DNA of 64,000 nt from Parabacteroides goldsteinii DSM 19448 = WAL 12034 (GTDB lineage: Bacteria; Bacteroidota; Bacteroidia; Bacteroidales; Tannerellaceae): NCBI RefSeq assembly GCF_000969835.1, contig NZ_KQ033913.1:436859-500858 (forward strand), given 5' to 3'. The translations under genes and the position numbers were made by a program. Below the pieces are notes generated by a model that was given only the letters and a program-made list of their open reading frames with translations, was not told the DNA's origin and did not search any database. Positions 53,186-62,643 of this stretch are shown in pieces. Position 1 is the stretch's first letter. Each line of letters begins with the position of its first letter.

Positions 53186-54495
53186 GGCGTGTTTAGCTCT
53201 TTTCTGACTAACCAGCTGCCGATGCGCGATTCGGAAATTCCTTCTTTCAACCGATAGCTACAAATGAAACGGTCGTCTTTTATTTCAGATTCCATGTAGT
53301 TGAACTGACATGTTTTTTCTGTATAAAAGGCTTCCGCAAGTTCTATGATATGGGTGGAGAGAAGGAATTTGCTTTGCGGATATTTTTTCAGCATATTGAG
53401 AACGATGACCGAAGCCTCATAAGCATCGCGGGCATTTGTTCCCCGGAAGAGTTCGTCGAACACGATGAAATAAGCATCTCCTTCCTTGACTTTTTCCAGT
53501 ATGCTTTTGATACGTAATACTTCCGCATAGAAATGGCTTTCTCCTCTTTTTAAAGAATCCGGTAAATTGATGGAAGTGAAAATACCCTTGTATACCGGGC
53601 AACGCATATAAGTTGCCGGTACCGGTAATCCGGCGTGAGCCAACCAAATAACCGACGATAACGCTTTCAGGGTTGTCGATTTGCCAGCCATATTGGACCC
53701 TGTGAAAATATTGATATGTTTTTCCTCCAAATGCCAGTCATTACGTACGGCTTGCGGCAAAGCCGGATGGAAAAAGTTGTGTATGACCAACTCAGTGTCG
53801 CCGGAATGTAATTCCGGGTAACAAAATCCTTTCTCTTTAGCTATTTGATGCGCGGAACGAAAGGCGTCCAATTCGTATACAATATCAAGTATCCCCTGTA
53901 CAGCGATTTTTCCCCTATTGCGGAAAATGTAGTCGAACTGGTCGATTTCGTAACATGTTAATCTGGTTTCCCTGTTTGGGATTGAAGCAAAAACATTACT
54001 GTCCACATAGGAACGTATCATCCGGAGCGTTTGTTTGATAATGTCCGGTTGTGCGGACTCTTCTATGGGAGATGAGATCTGGCGTAATTCCCGGATCAAT
54101 TCACATAAATATAAGCATCCACGGCTTTTAATATAGTTCCACGGATTTTTCTGCAATTTGTTTTTTAACCATTGGTAGTAGGAGAGGACGCCTAATACGG
54201 TTGTGGGGGACGGCTCATTATAATTCAGGTAATATTCGATGAAGTCCAGGGTGTTCCCGTCTATTTCGAAGCTGGGTATTCCACCGGCGCGAATGGATTC
54301 GATGCGGTAGTGGAGTGTTTGGATATTGTTAACAGGATGGGTAACCCAGTTTTGGAGTACGTTACGGCCGCCTTTAGACTGAGTCTCGGTATAAATACCG
54401 GTCAGATCAAATTCTCCGTAGGGATTTTGCGTAACGCATAAGTCATTACGGGTCTGTATATCTGTTTCGAGTTTCTTTGTTCCTGTCTGTCCCAT
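53182..54495 (-). CDS. MutS-family ATPase without mismatch-recognition domain
   Basis: 437 aa. The C-terminal half is the MutS ATPase domain V: Walker A GSNMAGKST (about 258-266), ESHFYAEVLRIKSIL signature, Walker B FIVFDELFRGTNARDA, and LLSTHIIEL. The N-terminal part is a shortened core/lever domain; the mismatch-binding and connector domains of MutS are absent. Its role is not known; relatives occur across Bacteroidetes. Confidence 0.88.
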   Translation of the reverse strand: MGQTGTKKLETDIQTRNDLCVTQNPYGEFDLTGIYTETQSKGGRNVLQNWVTHPVNNIQTLHYRIESIRAGGIPSFEIDGNTLDFIEYYLNYNEPSPTTVLGVLSYYQWLKNKLQKNPWNYIKSRGCLYLCELIRELRQISSPIEESAQPDIIKQTLRMIRSYVDSNVFASIPNRETRLTCYEIDQFDYIFRNRGKIAVQGILDIVYELDAFRSAHQIAKEKGFCYPELHSGDTELVIHNFFHPALPQAVRNDWHLEEKHINIFTGSNMAGKSTTLKALSSVIWLAHAGLPVPATYMRCPVYKGIFTSINLPDSLKRGESHFYAEVLRIKSILEKVKEGDAYFIVFDELFRGTNARDAYEASVIVLNMLKKYPQSKFLLSTHIIELAEAFYTEKTCQFNYMESEIKDDRFICSYRLKEGISESRIGSWLVRKELNTP

Positions 54496-54540
54496 TGGAC
54501 AAAGATAGTTTTGTTTATGAAACTAAAGATACTCCGGGGT

Positions 54541-54579
54541 AAAAAAATACAAAAGGAGTTGTCTTTGAAAACAACTCCT
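54541..54579 (-). terminator. Terminator after the DUF5856 gene
   Basis: 9-bp stem (54554-54562 with 54571-54579), 8-base loop, followed on the minus strand by T-rich sequence to 54541. Confidence 0.75.
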
Positions 54580-54630
54580 CCGTGTAAATATATAAACTCT
54601 AAAAAATAACTGGCAGATCACCAGGTAATG

Positions 54631-55044
54631 TTATTGCAATCTGACTAATCTGTAAAGTAATTGCTGGATTGCTTCCTGATAGTCGTCGATGATGGATTGT
54701 GAGAATGCTTCAGGGAACAGGTCTCTGTGTTTTTCTACGTAGTTGTAGAAATCTGATGCATGTTTTACGATGTCTTTCGGAGTTTTGGTTTCCGGGATGG
54801 CAATCTGGAGGTCGCCTACCATGGCGAATGTTGTTTCGGTGATTCTGTCGATCACGTCCAGCAAGGAGGCGATGGCTTCATCGAGTGCCATATGTTTAGC
54901 ATAACTGCCGGTTCCGGTTACGCTCCAGTGAAAAAGTTTGAGACTGCTGTTGAATGAGAAAAGTTCTCCGATAAATGCTGCGATCTCTTTATTGGAAGTG
55001 CGGGTCGCTTTTTCTTTTTGTTCTGATTTTACTGTTGTACTCAT
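54631..55044 (-). CDS. DUF5856 ferritin-like protein
   Basis: 137 aa, almost all helix. FNSSLKLFHWSVTGTGSYAKHMALDEA has the K-x-x-H-W...H...D/E spacing seen in Dps and ferritin-like four-helix bundles, with a second helix pair after residue 70. It matches DUF5856 as I remember it. A metal-binding or stress role is plausible by analogy. Single gene with its own terminator. Confidence 0.78.
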   Translation of the reverse strand: MSTTVKSEQKEKATRTSNKEIAAFIGELFSFNSSLKLFHWSVTGTGSYAKHMALDEAIASLLDVIDRITETTFAMVGDLQIAIPETKTPKDIVKHASDFYNYVEKHRDLFPEAFSQSIIDDYQEAIQQLLYRLVRLQ

Positions 55045-55188
55045 AATTTTGTTTATTTATGTTTTGTACTTAATAAACATCATAGGCAACAGGAAAGTTT
55101 ACGGGAATATTAGAAAATATTTGAAGATGATTTATGGTAACAATAAGGTTGTAAAAGCTGTTTATAAATGGAATATGGATAAATAATT

Positions 55189-55557
55189 ATGACACAGATA
55201 AAATTGAAACGGATATATGAAGATCCGGAGCCAACGGATGGTTACAGGGTCTTTGTGGATCGGCTATGGCCCAGAGGTATGAAAAAGGAAGCGGCACATT
55301 TCGATTTGTGGGAAAAAGATGTAACTCCCTCTCCAGAACTTCGAAAGTGGTTTCATCAGGCACCCGATGAAAGGTGGAATGAGTTTGCCGCATTGTATAG
55401 CAAAGAGCTGAACGGTTCGGAGGCAGCAAGGGTATTTGTGGAGAAGATCAGGCAATATCCGGTCGTCACGTTGCTATATGCTTCTAAGAGTCCGGACCAT
55501 AATCATGCACTTATTTTGAAAAAGTACCTGGGGGAACTGATGGTTGGCGATAGGTAA
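55189..55557 (+). CDS. DUF488 family protein
   Basis: 122 aa. Hallmark N-terminus DGYRVFVDRLWPRGMKKE, then LRKWFHQAP, WNEFAALYSKEL and the C-terminal VTLLYASKSPDHNHA. DUF488 proteins are small soluble proteins of unknown function (YeaO type). Single gene; convergent with thrC and separated from it by a palindrome-rich region. Confidence 0.92.
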   Translation: MTQIKLKRIYEDPEPTDGYRVFVDRLWPRGMKKEAAHFDLWEKDVTPSPELRKWFHQAPDERWNEFAALYSKELNGSEAARVFVEKIRQYPVVTLLYASKSPDHNHALILKKYLGELMVGDR

Positions 55558-55607
55558 TGTGTCATCTGTACTGTACGGAGGGTAGGAAGCGTGCTACATC
55601 GGGATGC

Positions 55608-55713
55608 TCCCTACCAGTAGGTACACTCTGTACCTACTGGTAGGGACAGATCATACCTAGCGGTAAGTACAGGTTGTCCCTAGGGATAGGGATACAACGT
55701 ACCTACCGCTAGG
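55608..55713. repeat. Stacked long palindromes between convergent genes
   Basis: First hairpin: perfect 17-bp stem (55608-55624 with 55630-55646), 5-base loop. Second: 15-bp stem with one mismatch (55656-55670 with 55699-55713), its interior able to pair further (GTTGT with ACAAC, CCCTA with TAGGG). Both stems share variants of CCTA-C-GGTAxGTAC. There is no T run, so simple intrinsic termination does not explain it. Confidence 0.8.
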
Positions 55714-55746
55714 GACAATCTCTATATCGGGCGGTACAGGCTATGA

Positions 55747-57060
55747 CTACTGCGTGATCAGGTAAGCCTTGAACGCTTTGAAGTCTTTGCTGAGTTCGAC
55801 ACTTTGTTTCGTCCCTTTCATAAAGGATTGTAACTTGGCCGGAATTTCAATGTCTGCATCGAGGATACGGTTGACGGTTCCTTTGAACTTCGCCGGATGG
55901 GCAGTTTCAAGGAAGAGGCCGGTTTCGTCAGATTCGAGTGCATATTGTATCAAAGCCTGATAGCCGCAGGCACCGTGCGGGTCAAGTAGATAGCCATCGT
56001 TTTCATATACATATCTGATGGTGTATTCGATTTCTTCGTCGGTGAAACGGTAGCCGGTGATGTGCTGGCATATTTCATGATGTTTGTCGCCGTAGATATC
56101 GAATAAATCCATGATGCGGGCAAAGTTGCTCGGGTCGCCGACATCCATCGCGTTAGCTATCGTGGCTACGGAAGGACGTGGGGTGTAAACGCCTGTTCTT
56201 AGATATTCAAGGAATACGTCGTTGCGGTTGTTGGCGGCGATGAAGCGTTTAACGGGCAGTCCCATCCAATTGGCAAAAAGACCGGCGGTGATATTTCCGA
56301 AGTTCCCGCTGGGGACGGAGATGACCAGGTTATCGGCTTTACCGAGCTTATCCAGCTGTGCGTAGGCATTGAAATAATAGAATGATTGCGGGAGGAAGCG
56401 GGCCACGTTGATGGAATTGGCTGATGTTAGTTTCATGTGGCGGTTCAGTTCGTCATCCATGAAAGCCGATTTTACCAACGCCTGGCAATCGTCGAAAGTC
56501 CCGTCTATCTCAAGGGCGGTGATATTCTGCCCCAGTGTTGTGAACTGGCATTCCTGGATAGGACTGACTTTTCCTTTCGGATAAAGGACATACACGTGGA
56601 TACCCGGTACACCCAGAAAACCGTTGGCAACGGCACTTCCCGTATCTCCCGAAGTGGCAACCAGTACGTTAACCTGTTTCAGTCCTTCTTTTTGGATGAA
56701 ATATCCCAGCAGACGGGCCATGAAGCGTCCGCCGACATCCTTAAAGGCCAGTGTCGGACCGTGGAAAAGTTCAAGGCTGTAAATATTTTCAGAGACGTTT
56801 ACCACAGGGGTATCGAACGATAAAGTATCTTTTACGATTTCATTCAACGTTTCCGTTTCGATGTCTTCACCGAAAAAAGCCTGTGCAACCGTACAAGCTA
56901 TTTCGTGGAAAGACTGATTTTTCATATTGTTGATTGTGCCCTCATCCAAACGGACGATACGTTCGGGCATATACAATCCCTTGTCACCGGCAAGGCCTTT
57001 TACTACGGCTTCTTCCAGGGTGGCGAGGGGAGCTTGTTTGTTTGTGCTGTAATATTTCAT
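55747..57060 (-). CDS. thrC: Threonine synthase
   Basis: 437 aa, full length. The PLP Lys lies in the LAFKDVGGRFMARLL segment (about residue 112), with VATSGDTGSAVANGF and VPSGNFGNITAGL following. It converts O-phosphohomoserine to threonine. Last gene of the thr operon; its start overlaps the PGM-like gene by 4 bases. Confidence 0.96.
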   Translation of the reverse strand: MKYYSTNKQAPLATLEEAVVKGLAGDKGLYMPERIVRLDEGTINNMKNQSFHEIACTVAQAFFGEDIETETLNEIVKDTLSFDTPVVNVSENIYSLELFHGPTLAFKDVGGRFMARLLGYFIQKEGLKQVNVLVATSGDTGSAVANGFLGVPGIHVYVLYPKGKVSPIQECQFTTLGQNITALEIDGTFDDCQALVKSAFMDDELNRHMKLTSANSINVARFLPQSFYYFNAYAQLDKLGKADNLVISVPSGNFGNITAGLFANWMGLPVKRFIAANNRNDVFLEYLRTGVYTPRPSVATIANAMDVGDPSNFARIMDLFDIYGDKHHEICQHITGYRFTDEEIEYTIRYVYENDGYLLDPHGACGYQALIQYALESDETGLFLETAHPAKFKGTVNRILDADIEIPAKLQSFMKGTKQSVELSKDFKAFKAYLITQ

Positions 57061-58259
57061 AATAATTCTTTTATAAATTCATCTTTTTCCAAAACTCCAT
57101 ATTTACCGTTCAGGACACTGAACTCGTCGAAGCAGGTCACTGCATCAGGCTCTTGTCCGGGTTTGTAGATCAGGAAGGGGACGGGGGTATTGGTGTGTGT
57201 ACGAATCGAACAGGGAGTCGGGTGGTCGGGAAGTACGGCAATGGCAACCGGTTCGTCCCATGTCTGCAACTCTTCATAGATAATGCGAATGGCCCGTTTA
57301 TCCAGATATTCGATTGTTTTTATTTTGAGGTCTACGTCTCCTTCGTGTCCGGCTTCATCACTGGCTTCGACGTGGAGGTAGACGAAATCATTTGTTTTCA
57401 GTGCTTCGAGGGCGGCATGCGCTTTGCCTTCGTAGTTGGTATCATATAATCCGGTGGCGCCTTCCACGCTGATAACTTCAAGACCGGCATAAACGCCGAT
57501 GCCGCGAATCAGGTCGACGGCTGAAATAACGGCCCCTTTATTGAAACCGTACATCTCCTGCATGGTCTGCATGGCAGGACGATAACCGGGCGACCAGGGC
57601 CAGATACTGTTTGCCGGGTCTTTTCCGGCTGCCATACGTTTCCGGTTGACGGGATGGTCTTTCAATATTTCCTGGGATTTCAGAATCAAGTCATTCAACA
57701 GGTCGGCAGTCTCTTGTGCTTCCGGCACTTCCGGTTTGACCATCAACGGGCGGAAGGGGTGGAGGGGAACGTCGTGGGGCGGCGTGCAATCCAGCCGTTT
57801 GTCGCCTCCTTTGATAACCAAAAGGTGACGGTAGGAGACACCAGTGTAGAATTTTACTTTGTCGGAGCCTAATTTCTCGTTGAGGAATTGTATTAACTCG
57901 TCGGCCTCATCGGTGGATATATGGCCGGCCGAATGGTTTTTCAGGATATCTCCTTCAACACAAATAAGGTTGCAGCGCATCGCCATTTCACCCGGTTGAA
58001 GGGTGACACCGATGCTTGCAGCTTCCAGTACGCCACGTCCTTCGTATACTTTCGGCAGGTCGTATCCTAATACGGCCATGTTGGCAACTTCGCTGCCCGG
58101 ATGGAATCCGTCGGCAACCGTTTTCATTTGTCCGGTAACACCCAATGCAGCCAGCTTATCCATATAAGGGGTATCTGCATATTGCATGGGAGTCTTACCT
58201 CCAAGTGCCTCAATGGGTTCATCGGCCATGCCGTCGCCCAGGATTATTATACTTTTCAT
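57057..58259 (-). CDS. PGM-like protein, proposed homoserine kinase
   Basis: 400 aa alkaline-phosphatase superfamily member of the archaeal-type cofactor-independent phosphoglycerate mutase group. N-terminal IILGDGMADEP carries the metal-binding Asp; HVEASDEAGHEGD and AVLPDHPTPC supply other metal ligands. The protein lies between thrA and thrC in place of thrB, and no other homoserine kinase gene is in the operon. A subfamily of this kind has been proposed as a homoserine kinase on the same positional evidence. True PGM activity is the alternative. Confidence 0.85.
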   Translation of the reverse strand: MKSIIILGDGMADEPIEALGGKTPMQYADTPYMDKLAALGVTGQMKTVADGFHPGSEVANMAVLGYDLPKVYEGRGVLEAASIGVTLQPGEMAMRCNLICVEGDILKNHSAGHISTDEADELIQFLNEKLGSDKVKFYTGVSYRHLLVIKGGDKRLDCTPPHDVPLHPFRPLMVKPEVPEAQETADLLNDLILKSQEILKDHPVNRKRMAAGKDPANSIWPWSPGYRPAMQTMQEMYGFNKGAVISAVDLIRGIGVYAGLEVISVEGATGLYDTNYEGKAHAALEALKTNDFVYLHVEASDEAGHEGDVDLKIKTIEYLDKRAIRIIYEELQTWDEPVAIAVLPDHPTPCSIRTHTNTPVPFLIYKPGQEPDAVTCFDEFSVLNGKYGVLEKDEFIKELL

Positions 58260-58287
58260 TTCGTATTAACTTAATTCATTCCTTTTC

Positions 58288-60729
58288 TTACCGAATATTG
58301 GCTATAGAGATTATATCGGCGAATACACCAGCAGCCGTTACATCGGCTCCGGCTCCGTAGCCTTTTATTATCATGGGATACTCGTGGTATCTTTCGGTGG
58401 AAATCATGATGATGTTGTTGCTGCCTTCCAGTTCGTAGAACGGATGATGGCTGTCGACTGTTTGCAGGCCGATTTCGCAAACACCTTTATCCATTTTGGC
58501 AACGAAGCGGAAACGTTTGCCTTCGGCTTCCAGTTGCTGGCGTTTGTTTTCGAATTCGGCATCCAGTTCTTTCACTTTGCACCAGAAATCGTCGAGCGAA
58601 CCTTCGAAATATTTATCCGGCACGAACAAGTTGCGTTTTACATCTTCCTGCTCCACTTTGTAACCGGCTTCACGCGCCAGGATGACGAGTTTACGCAATA
58701 CGTCTTTTCCACTCAGGTCGATGCGGGGGTCGGGTTCCGAGTAACCTTCCTCTTTTGCCATCAGGATTGCCTTGCTGAAAGGTATATCGGCACTCAGCGT
58801 ATTGAATATATAATTTAATGTACCGGAAAGAACAGCTTCCAGTTTCAGGATATGGTCGCCACTGTTTCTCAGGTCGTTCATCGTATTGATGATAGGCAGT
58901 CCGGCTCCGACGTTCGTTTCGAACAGGAACTTGACGCCACGGTGGCGGGCCGTTTCTTTCAGTTTGATATAATTGCTGTAAGAGGACGAGGCGGCTACTT
59001 TATTGGCGGCTACCACTGAAACGTTGTTGTTGAGCAGCGTTTCATACAGGTCGGAGACAGCCGGGGTTGCCGTACAATCCACAAATACGGAGTTGAAGAT
59101 ATTCATTTTCAGAATCTCTTCTTTCAGATGTTCGGGAGAACTCTCTTCGCCGTTCTTTTTCAGTTCGTCGATACAGTTTTCCAGGTTCAGTCCTTCACGA
59201 AGGAAAAGGGCACGTTTACTGTTGGCGATACCGACAACATTTAGTTTCAGGCCGTTTTGTTCCATCAGTTTAGGTTGCTGGATACGGATTTGTTCCAGTA
59301 AGTTACCGCCTACCGTTCCGACACCTGCAATGAACAGGTTCAACACCTTATATTGTGACAGAAAAAATGAATCATGGATAGAGTTCAGTGCCTTGCGCAG
59401 ATATTTGTGCTTGATAACAAATGATATGTTTGTTTCGGAAGCACCCTGTGCACAGGCAATCACGCTGATACCGGCACTGCCCAGCGTACCGAACAGCTTA
59501 CCGGCAATACCCGGCGTACGTTTCATATTTTCACCGACGATGGCGACTGTTGCCAGGTCTTTTTCGGCCACCGTATCGTTCATATCACCCTGGGCGCGTT
59601 CCAATGCGAACTCTTCATCCAGCACCTGCACGGCCAGGTCGGCATCGGCATTGCGGACAGCGAAAGTCGTATTGTTTTCGGAACTGGCCTGTGATACCAT
59701 AAATACGCTGATACCGCTTTTTGCCAATGTCTTAAAGATACGGTAGTTTACACCGATCACACCAACCATGCCCAGTCCCTGAACGGTAATCAGGCAGGTG
59801 TCGTTGATAGAGGAAATACCTTTGATGATGGCTTTCCCTTCTTCTTTTACCTTTTCCTTGGAAATATAAGTACCCGGCGCTTCCGGATTGAATGTGTTCA
59901 GGATACGGATCGGAATATTCTTATGATATACCGGATAAATCGTCGGCGGATAGATGACCTTGGCTCCGAAGTTACATAACTCCATCGCTTCGGTAAACGT
60001 CAGCCGGTCGATTACATAGGCTGAACTGATGACGCGCGGGTCGGCAGTCATGAAACCGTCTACGTCCGTCCATATTTCCAAAACGTTGGCATCGAGCGCA
60101 GTAGCCAGGATAGAGGCAGTATAGTCGGAACCGCCACGTCCCAGGTTCGTTACTTCTCCGTTTTCCGTACTGGAAGAGATAAAGCCGGGAACCAGCGATA
60201 CTTTAGGTAGCGGGTTGAAAGTCTCTTTAATGAGCTGGTTTGTCTGTTCGAAATCAACGATATGTTTGTTGAACTGCTTGAGCGTTTTGATAAACTTACG
60301 GGAATCGAACAGCTTGGCATCTTCGATGACATTCGACACGATGAGTGAAGAAATGCGTTCGCCGTAACTGACGATTGTGTCGGAAGTCTTGGCAGACAGG
60401 TCGTTGATAAGGTACACACCTTTGAAAATATTACCCAGTTCGTCCAGCAGGCTCATGACCTTTTTCTGCACTTCGATGCGCTGCATCTTGTCGGGGATAA
60501 CACCCTGAATCACATCCAGGTGACGTGTTATGATTTCGGAGAACTCCCTTTCGTATCCGACATCCCCTTTGGCAGCCATGGATGAGGTTGCCAGCAACTT
60601 ATCCGTGATGCCGCCCAATGCAGATACGACAACGATTACAGGCTCTTCAATAGCCTCTACTATCTTCTTAACACTCAAAATACTATTCACGGAACCTACG
60701 GATGTTCCGCCGAATTTCAATACTTTCAT
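58288..60729 (-). CDS. thrA: Bifunctional aspartate kinase/homoserine dehydrogenase I
   Basis: 813 aa. Residues 1-about 290 are the aspartate kinase domain (KFGGTSVGS, GRGGSDYTA, FGAKVIYPPT); about 310-450 are two ACT regulatory domains; about 465-813 are homoserine dehydrogenase (GVGTVGGNLL, AANKVAASS, GTLNYIFN, GYSEPDPRIDLSGKDVLRK). It carries out the first and third steps from aspartate to homoserine. First gene of the thr operon. Confidence 0.97.
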   Translation of the reverse strand: MKVLKFGGTSVGSVNSILSVKKIVEAIEEPVIVVVSALGGITDKLLATSSMAAKGDVGYEREFSEIITRHLDVIQGVIPDKMQRIEVQKKVMSLLDELGNIFKGVYLINDLSAKTSDTIVSYGERISSLIVSNVIEDAKLFDSRKFIKTLKQFNKHIVDFEQTNQLIKETFNPLPKVSLVPGFISSSTENGEVTNLGRGGSDYTASILATALDANVLEIWTDVDGFMTADPRVISSAYVIDRLTFTEAMELCNFGAKVIYPPTIYPVYHKNIPIRILNTFNPEAPGTYISKEKVKEEGKAIIKGISSINDTCLITVQGLGMVGVIGVNYRIFKTLAKSGISVFMVSQASSENNTTFAVRNADADLAVQVLDEEFALERAQGDMNDTVAEKDLATVAIVGENMKRTPGIAGKLFGTLGSAGISVIACAQGASETNISFVIKHKYLRKALNSIHDSFFLSQYKVLNLFIAGVGTVGGNLLEQIRIQQPKLMEQNGLKLNVVGIANSKRALFLREGLNLENCIDELKKNGEESSPEHLKEEILKMNIFNSVFVDCTATPAVSDLYETLLNNNVSVVAANKVAASSSYSNYIKLKETARHRGVKFLFETNVGAGLPIINTMNDLRNSGDHILKLEAVLSGTLNYIFNTLSADIPFSKAILMAKEEGYSEPDPRIDLSGKDVLRKLVILAREAGYKVEQEDVKRNLFVPDKYFEGSLDDFWCKVKELDAEFENKRQQLEAEGKRFRFVAKMDKGVCEIGLQTVDSHHPFYELEGSNNIIMISTERYHEYPMIIKGYGAGADVTAAGVFADIISIANIR

Positions 60730-60799
60730 CGGTATGTATTATTTTAATTGACAGCTGACGGTTGACAACTGACAATATATTTGTAACTAAATTAATTGA

Positions 60800-60980
60800 T
60801 AAAAAGAACCGGAAAGAACCGGCATAAAGGATGCAATACAAATGATTGCAACAATGCAGGACGTGGCCGCTGCTCTTGTTTATTTGTAAATTCTAACCCC
60901 CCAAGGGGTCATCAATGCCCATGTATAATATGCTATACCTGCAATCATTCTTTTACTTTTCTAGTTTTCATATCTTATTG
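60800..60980 (-). promoter_or_regulatory. Candidate attenuator leader of the thr operon
   Basis: The leader RNA contains segments able to pair in exclusive ways: 60940-60949 with 60841-60850 (10 bp) or 60845-60850 with 60832-60837 (6 bp). A 22-codon reading frame lies across the first segment. A GCCGG-TTCTTT-CCGG hairpin followed by a T-rich run (60822-60800) could terminate. No close match to a known riboswitch. Confidence 0.45.
60880..60948 (-). CDS. Possible leader peptide of the thr operon (22 aa)
   Basis: ATG at 60948, TAA at 60880. The peptide begins MIAGIAYYTW and has two Thr and three Ile, not enriched like the enterobacterial thr leader. Its start codon lies in the segment that pairs with 60841-60850, so translation could control folding. 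Expression is unproven. Confidence 0.3.
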   Translation of the reverse strand: MIAGIAYYTWALMTPWGVRIYK

Positions 60981-60986
60981 CAGGGG

Positions 60987-61015
60987 CAATATTACACATT
61001 ATTTTTCAAATGCAA
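60987..61015 (-). promoter_or_regulatory. Promoter of the thr operon
   Basis: TTG (61013-61015), 18 bases, TAATATTG (60987-60994; one mismatch to TAnnTTTG) on the minus strand. Predicted leader about 250 bases. Confidence 0.45.
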
Positions 61016-61080
61016 GCATTTTTTCAGTAGAAAGTGATAAAATAGTGGAAAGTTGATAGGAAAAGAGGGTATGATGATTA

Positions 61081-62643
61081 CTATTGTTTATTTATTTTGC
61101 CCTTTTTCACCTGCCGTAACCAGAACACCGGGAGCAGACAAAGCAAGGTGACGATGAATGCGATATAGAAATCATCGTTGATGCCGCCTATGTATGCTTC
61201 TAGTTCGAGACGTTTGATTATTAGCTGTTCGGCGAGTGATTTGGCTGTCTCTTCGGTGGTGCCGGTTGTCTGTAAGGCGAAGAAACTCAGTTTATCTATT
61301 GTCTGGTGATATATCTCACCAGTATAATTTAATGCTTCGCTGTAGCGTTGGGTATGGTAACTGGTGCGTTGGGTAAGCATATGGCTGAAGATGGCAACAC
61401 CGAAACTGCCGCCCATTTGGCGGACGATATTGGTGATACTCGATGCTTGTGCCATTTGTACGACACTGATACGGGCTAATGATAAAGTTAATAATGGGGT
61501 GAAAAGTATTCCCATGCCGATGCCGCGAAGATAGAGGCTCATCATGATATACCATTTTTCGGTCAGGAAGGAGAGGAAGATGTTGAGATAGAAACTGAGT
61601 GCCATCAGGATCAGTCCGCCTGCAATCAGTATTTTAGGGTTTATCTTCTGCCCCAATGCTCCGGCAGTGGGAGAACAAAATCCCTGGATGATTCCTACGG
61701 GAATAAAGAACATGCCGGCCTGGAGGGCTGAATATCCCAGATTGTTCTGCAAATAAAGGGGAATCAGGAAAGTGCTTCCGAACATGCCGACCCCGAAGAT
61801 GAACATCATCACGTTTGCCAGGGTGAAATTGCGGTCTTTGAATATACGCAGGTTGATTAACGGATGCTTCACCGTCAGTTCGATATAAATAAAGAGTATG
61901 AACATAAGTGCGGAAATCCACATCGAGCCTAATACGACAGGACTGTTCCAGCCTTGTGTGTTGGTAGACGAATTGACTTCCGATAACCCGTACATGAACA
62001 GAGGCAGGAAGATGCCGGAAGTGATGAATCCCGGAATATCGAAAGGCTGTACTGTCTCCGCCTTATATTCTTTTTGCAGGATGGCTGTTACAAAGAGAGC
62101 GAGAGCCCCGACCGGTACATTTACATAAAATATATAGTTCCAGTTCAGATTGTCGACCAGATAACCGCCGATGGAAGGACCGAACGAGACGGATGCTGCC
62201 GAAGCGATGGCCCAGAAACCGAGTGCCGTTCCCCGCTGCTCCGGAGGAAAAACATTGCTGACAATCGCCATTCCGACAGGCATGATTGCTCCGCATCCAA
62301 GGCCTTCGATTACACGCCAGAAAATAAGTTCTTCGATCGAGGTGGAGTTTCCGCACATGAACGAACCGAAAGTAAATACCAATAAAGAAAGGAAATAAAT
62401 CCGTTTGTATCCGAACCGGTCGGACAGCCAGGCGGCTGCGGGAAGGATGCTCGCAATAGCCAGCATATATCCTGTCAGAACCCATTCGGCAGTGTTGATA
62501 CTGGCACCGAGCGTCCCCATGATAGCCGGAAGTCCGGTGTTCACGACGGTGGAGTCGAGCACGGCCATAAATGTCCCGATCATGATGTTGCCCAACACCA
62601 GCCATTTGTAGGCATTATCATTTGTATTTCCGTTCTTACCCAT
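61081..62643 (-). CDS. DHA2-family MFS multidrug efflux transporter (EmrB-like)
   Basis: 520 aa with about fourteen hydrophobic segments. Motif LDSTVVNTGLPAI in segment 1 and LSDRFGYKR in loop 2-3 identify the DHA2 (14-spanner) drug:proton antiporters; GIGMGILFTPL is motif C-like. It works with the membrane-fusion protein encoded upstream (start of this gene overlaps its stop by one base). No TolC-like outer-membrane gene is in the window. Confidence 0.92.
   Translation of the reverse strand: MGKNGNTNDNAYKWLVLGNIMIGTFMAVLDSTVVNTGLPAIMGTLGASINTAEWVLTGYMLAIASILPAAAWLSDRFGYKRIYFLSLLVFTFGSFMCGNSTSIEELIFWRVIEGLGCGAIMPVGMAIVSNVFPPEQRGTALGFWAIASAASVSFGPSIGGYLVDNLNWNYIFYVNVPVGALALFVTAILQKEYKAETVQPFDIPGFITSGIFLPLFMYGLSEVNSSTNTQGWNSPVVLGSMWISALMFILFIYIELTVKHPLINLRIFKDRNFTLANVMMFIFGVGMFGSTFLIPLYLQNNLGYSALQAGMFFIPVGIIQGFCSPTAGALGQKINPKILIAGGLILMALSFYLNIFLSFLTEKWYIMMSLYLRGIGMGILFTPLLTLSLARISVVQMAQASSITNIVRQMGGSFGVAIFSHMLTQRTSYHTQRYSEALNYTGEIYHQTIDKLSFFALQTTGTTEETAKSLAEQLIIKRLELEAYIGGINDDFYIAFIVTLLCLLPVFWLRQVKKGKINKQ

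Noticed and set aside
60796..61056. Plus-strand open frame in the thr leader
   Set aside because: Cys- and Asn-rich product with no domain, lying across the promoter and pairing segments of the thr operon.
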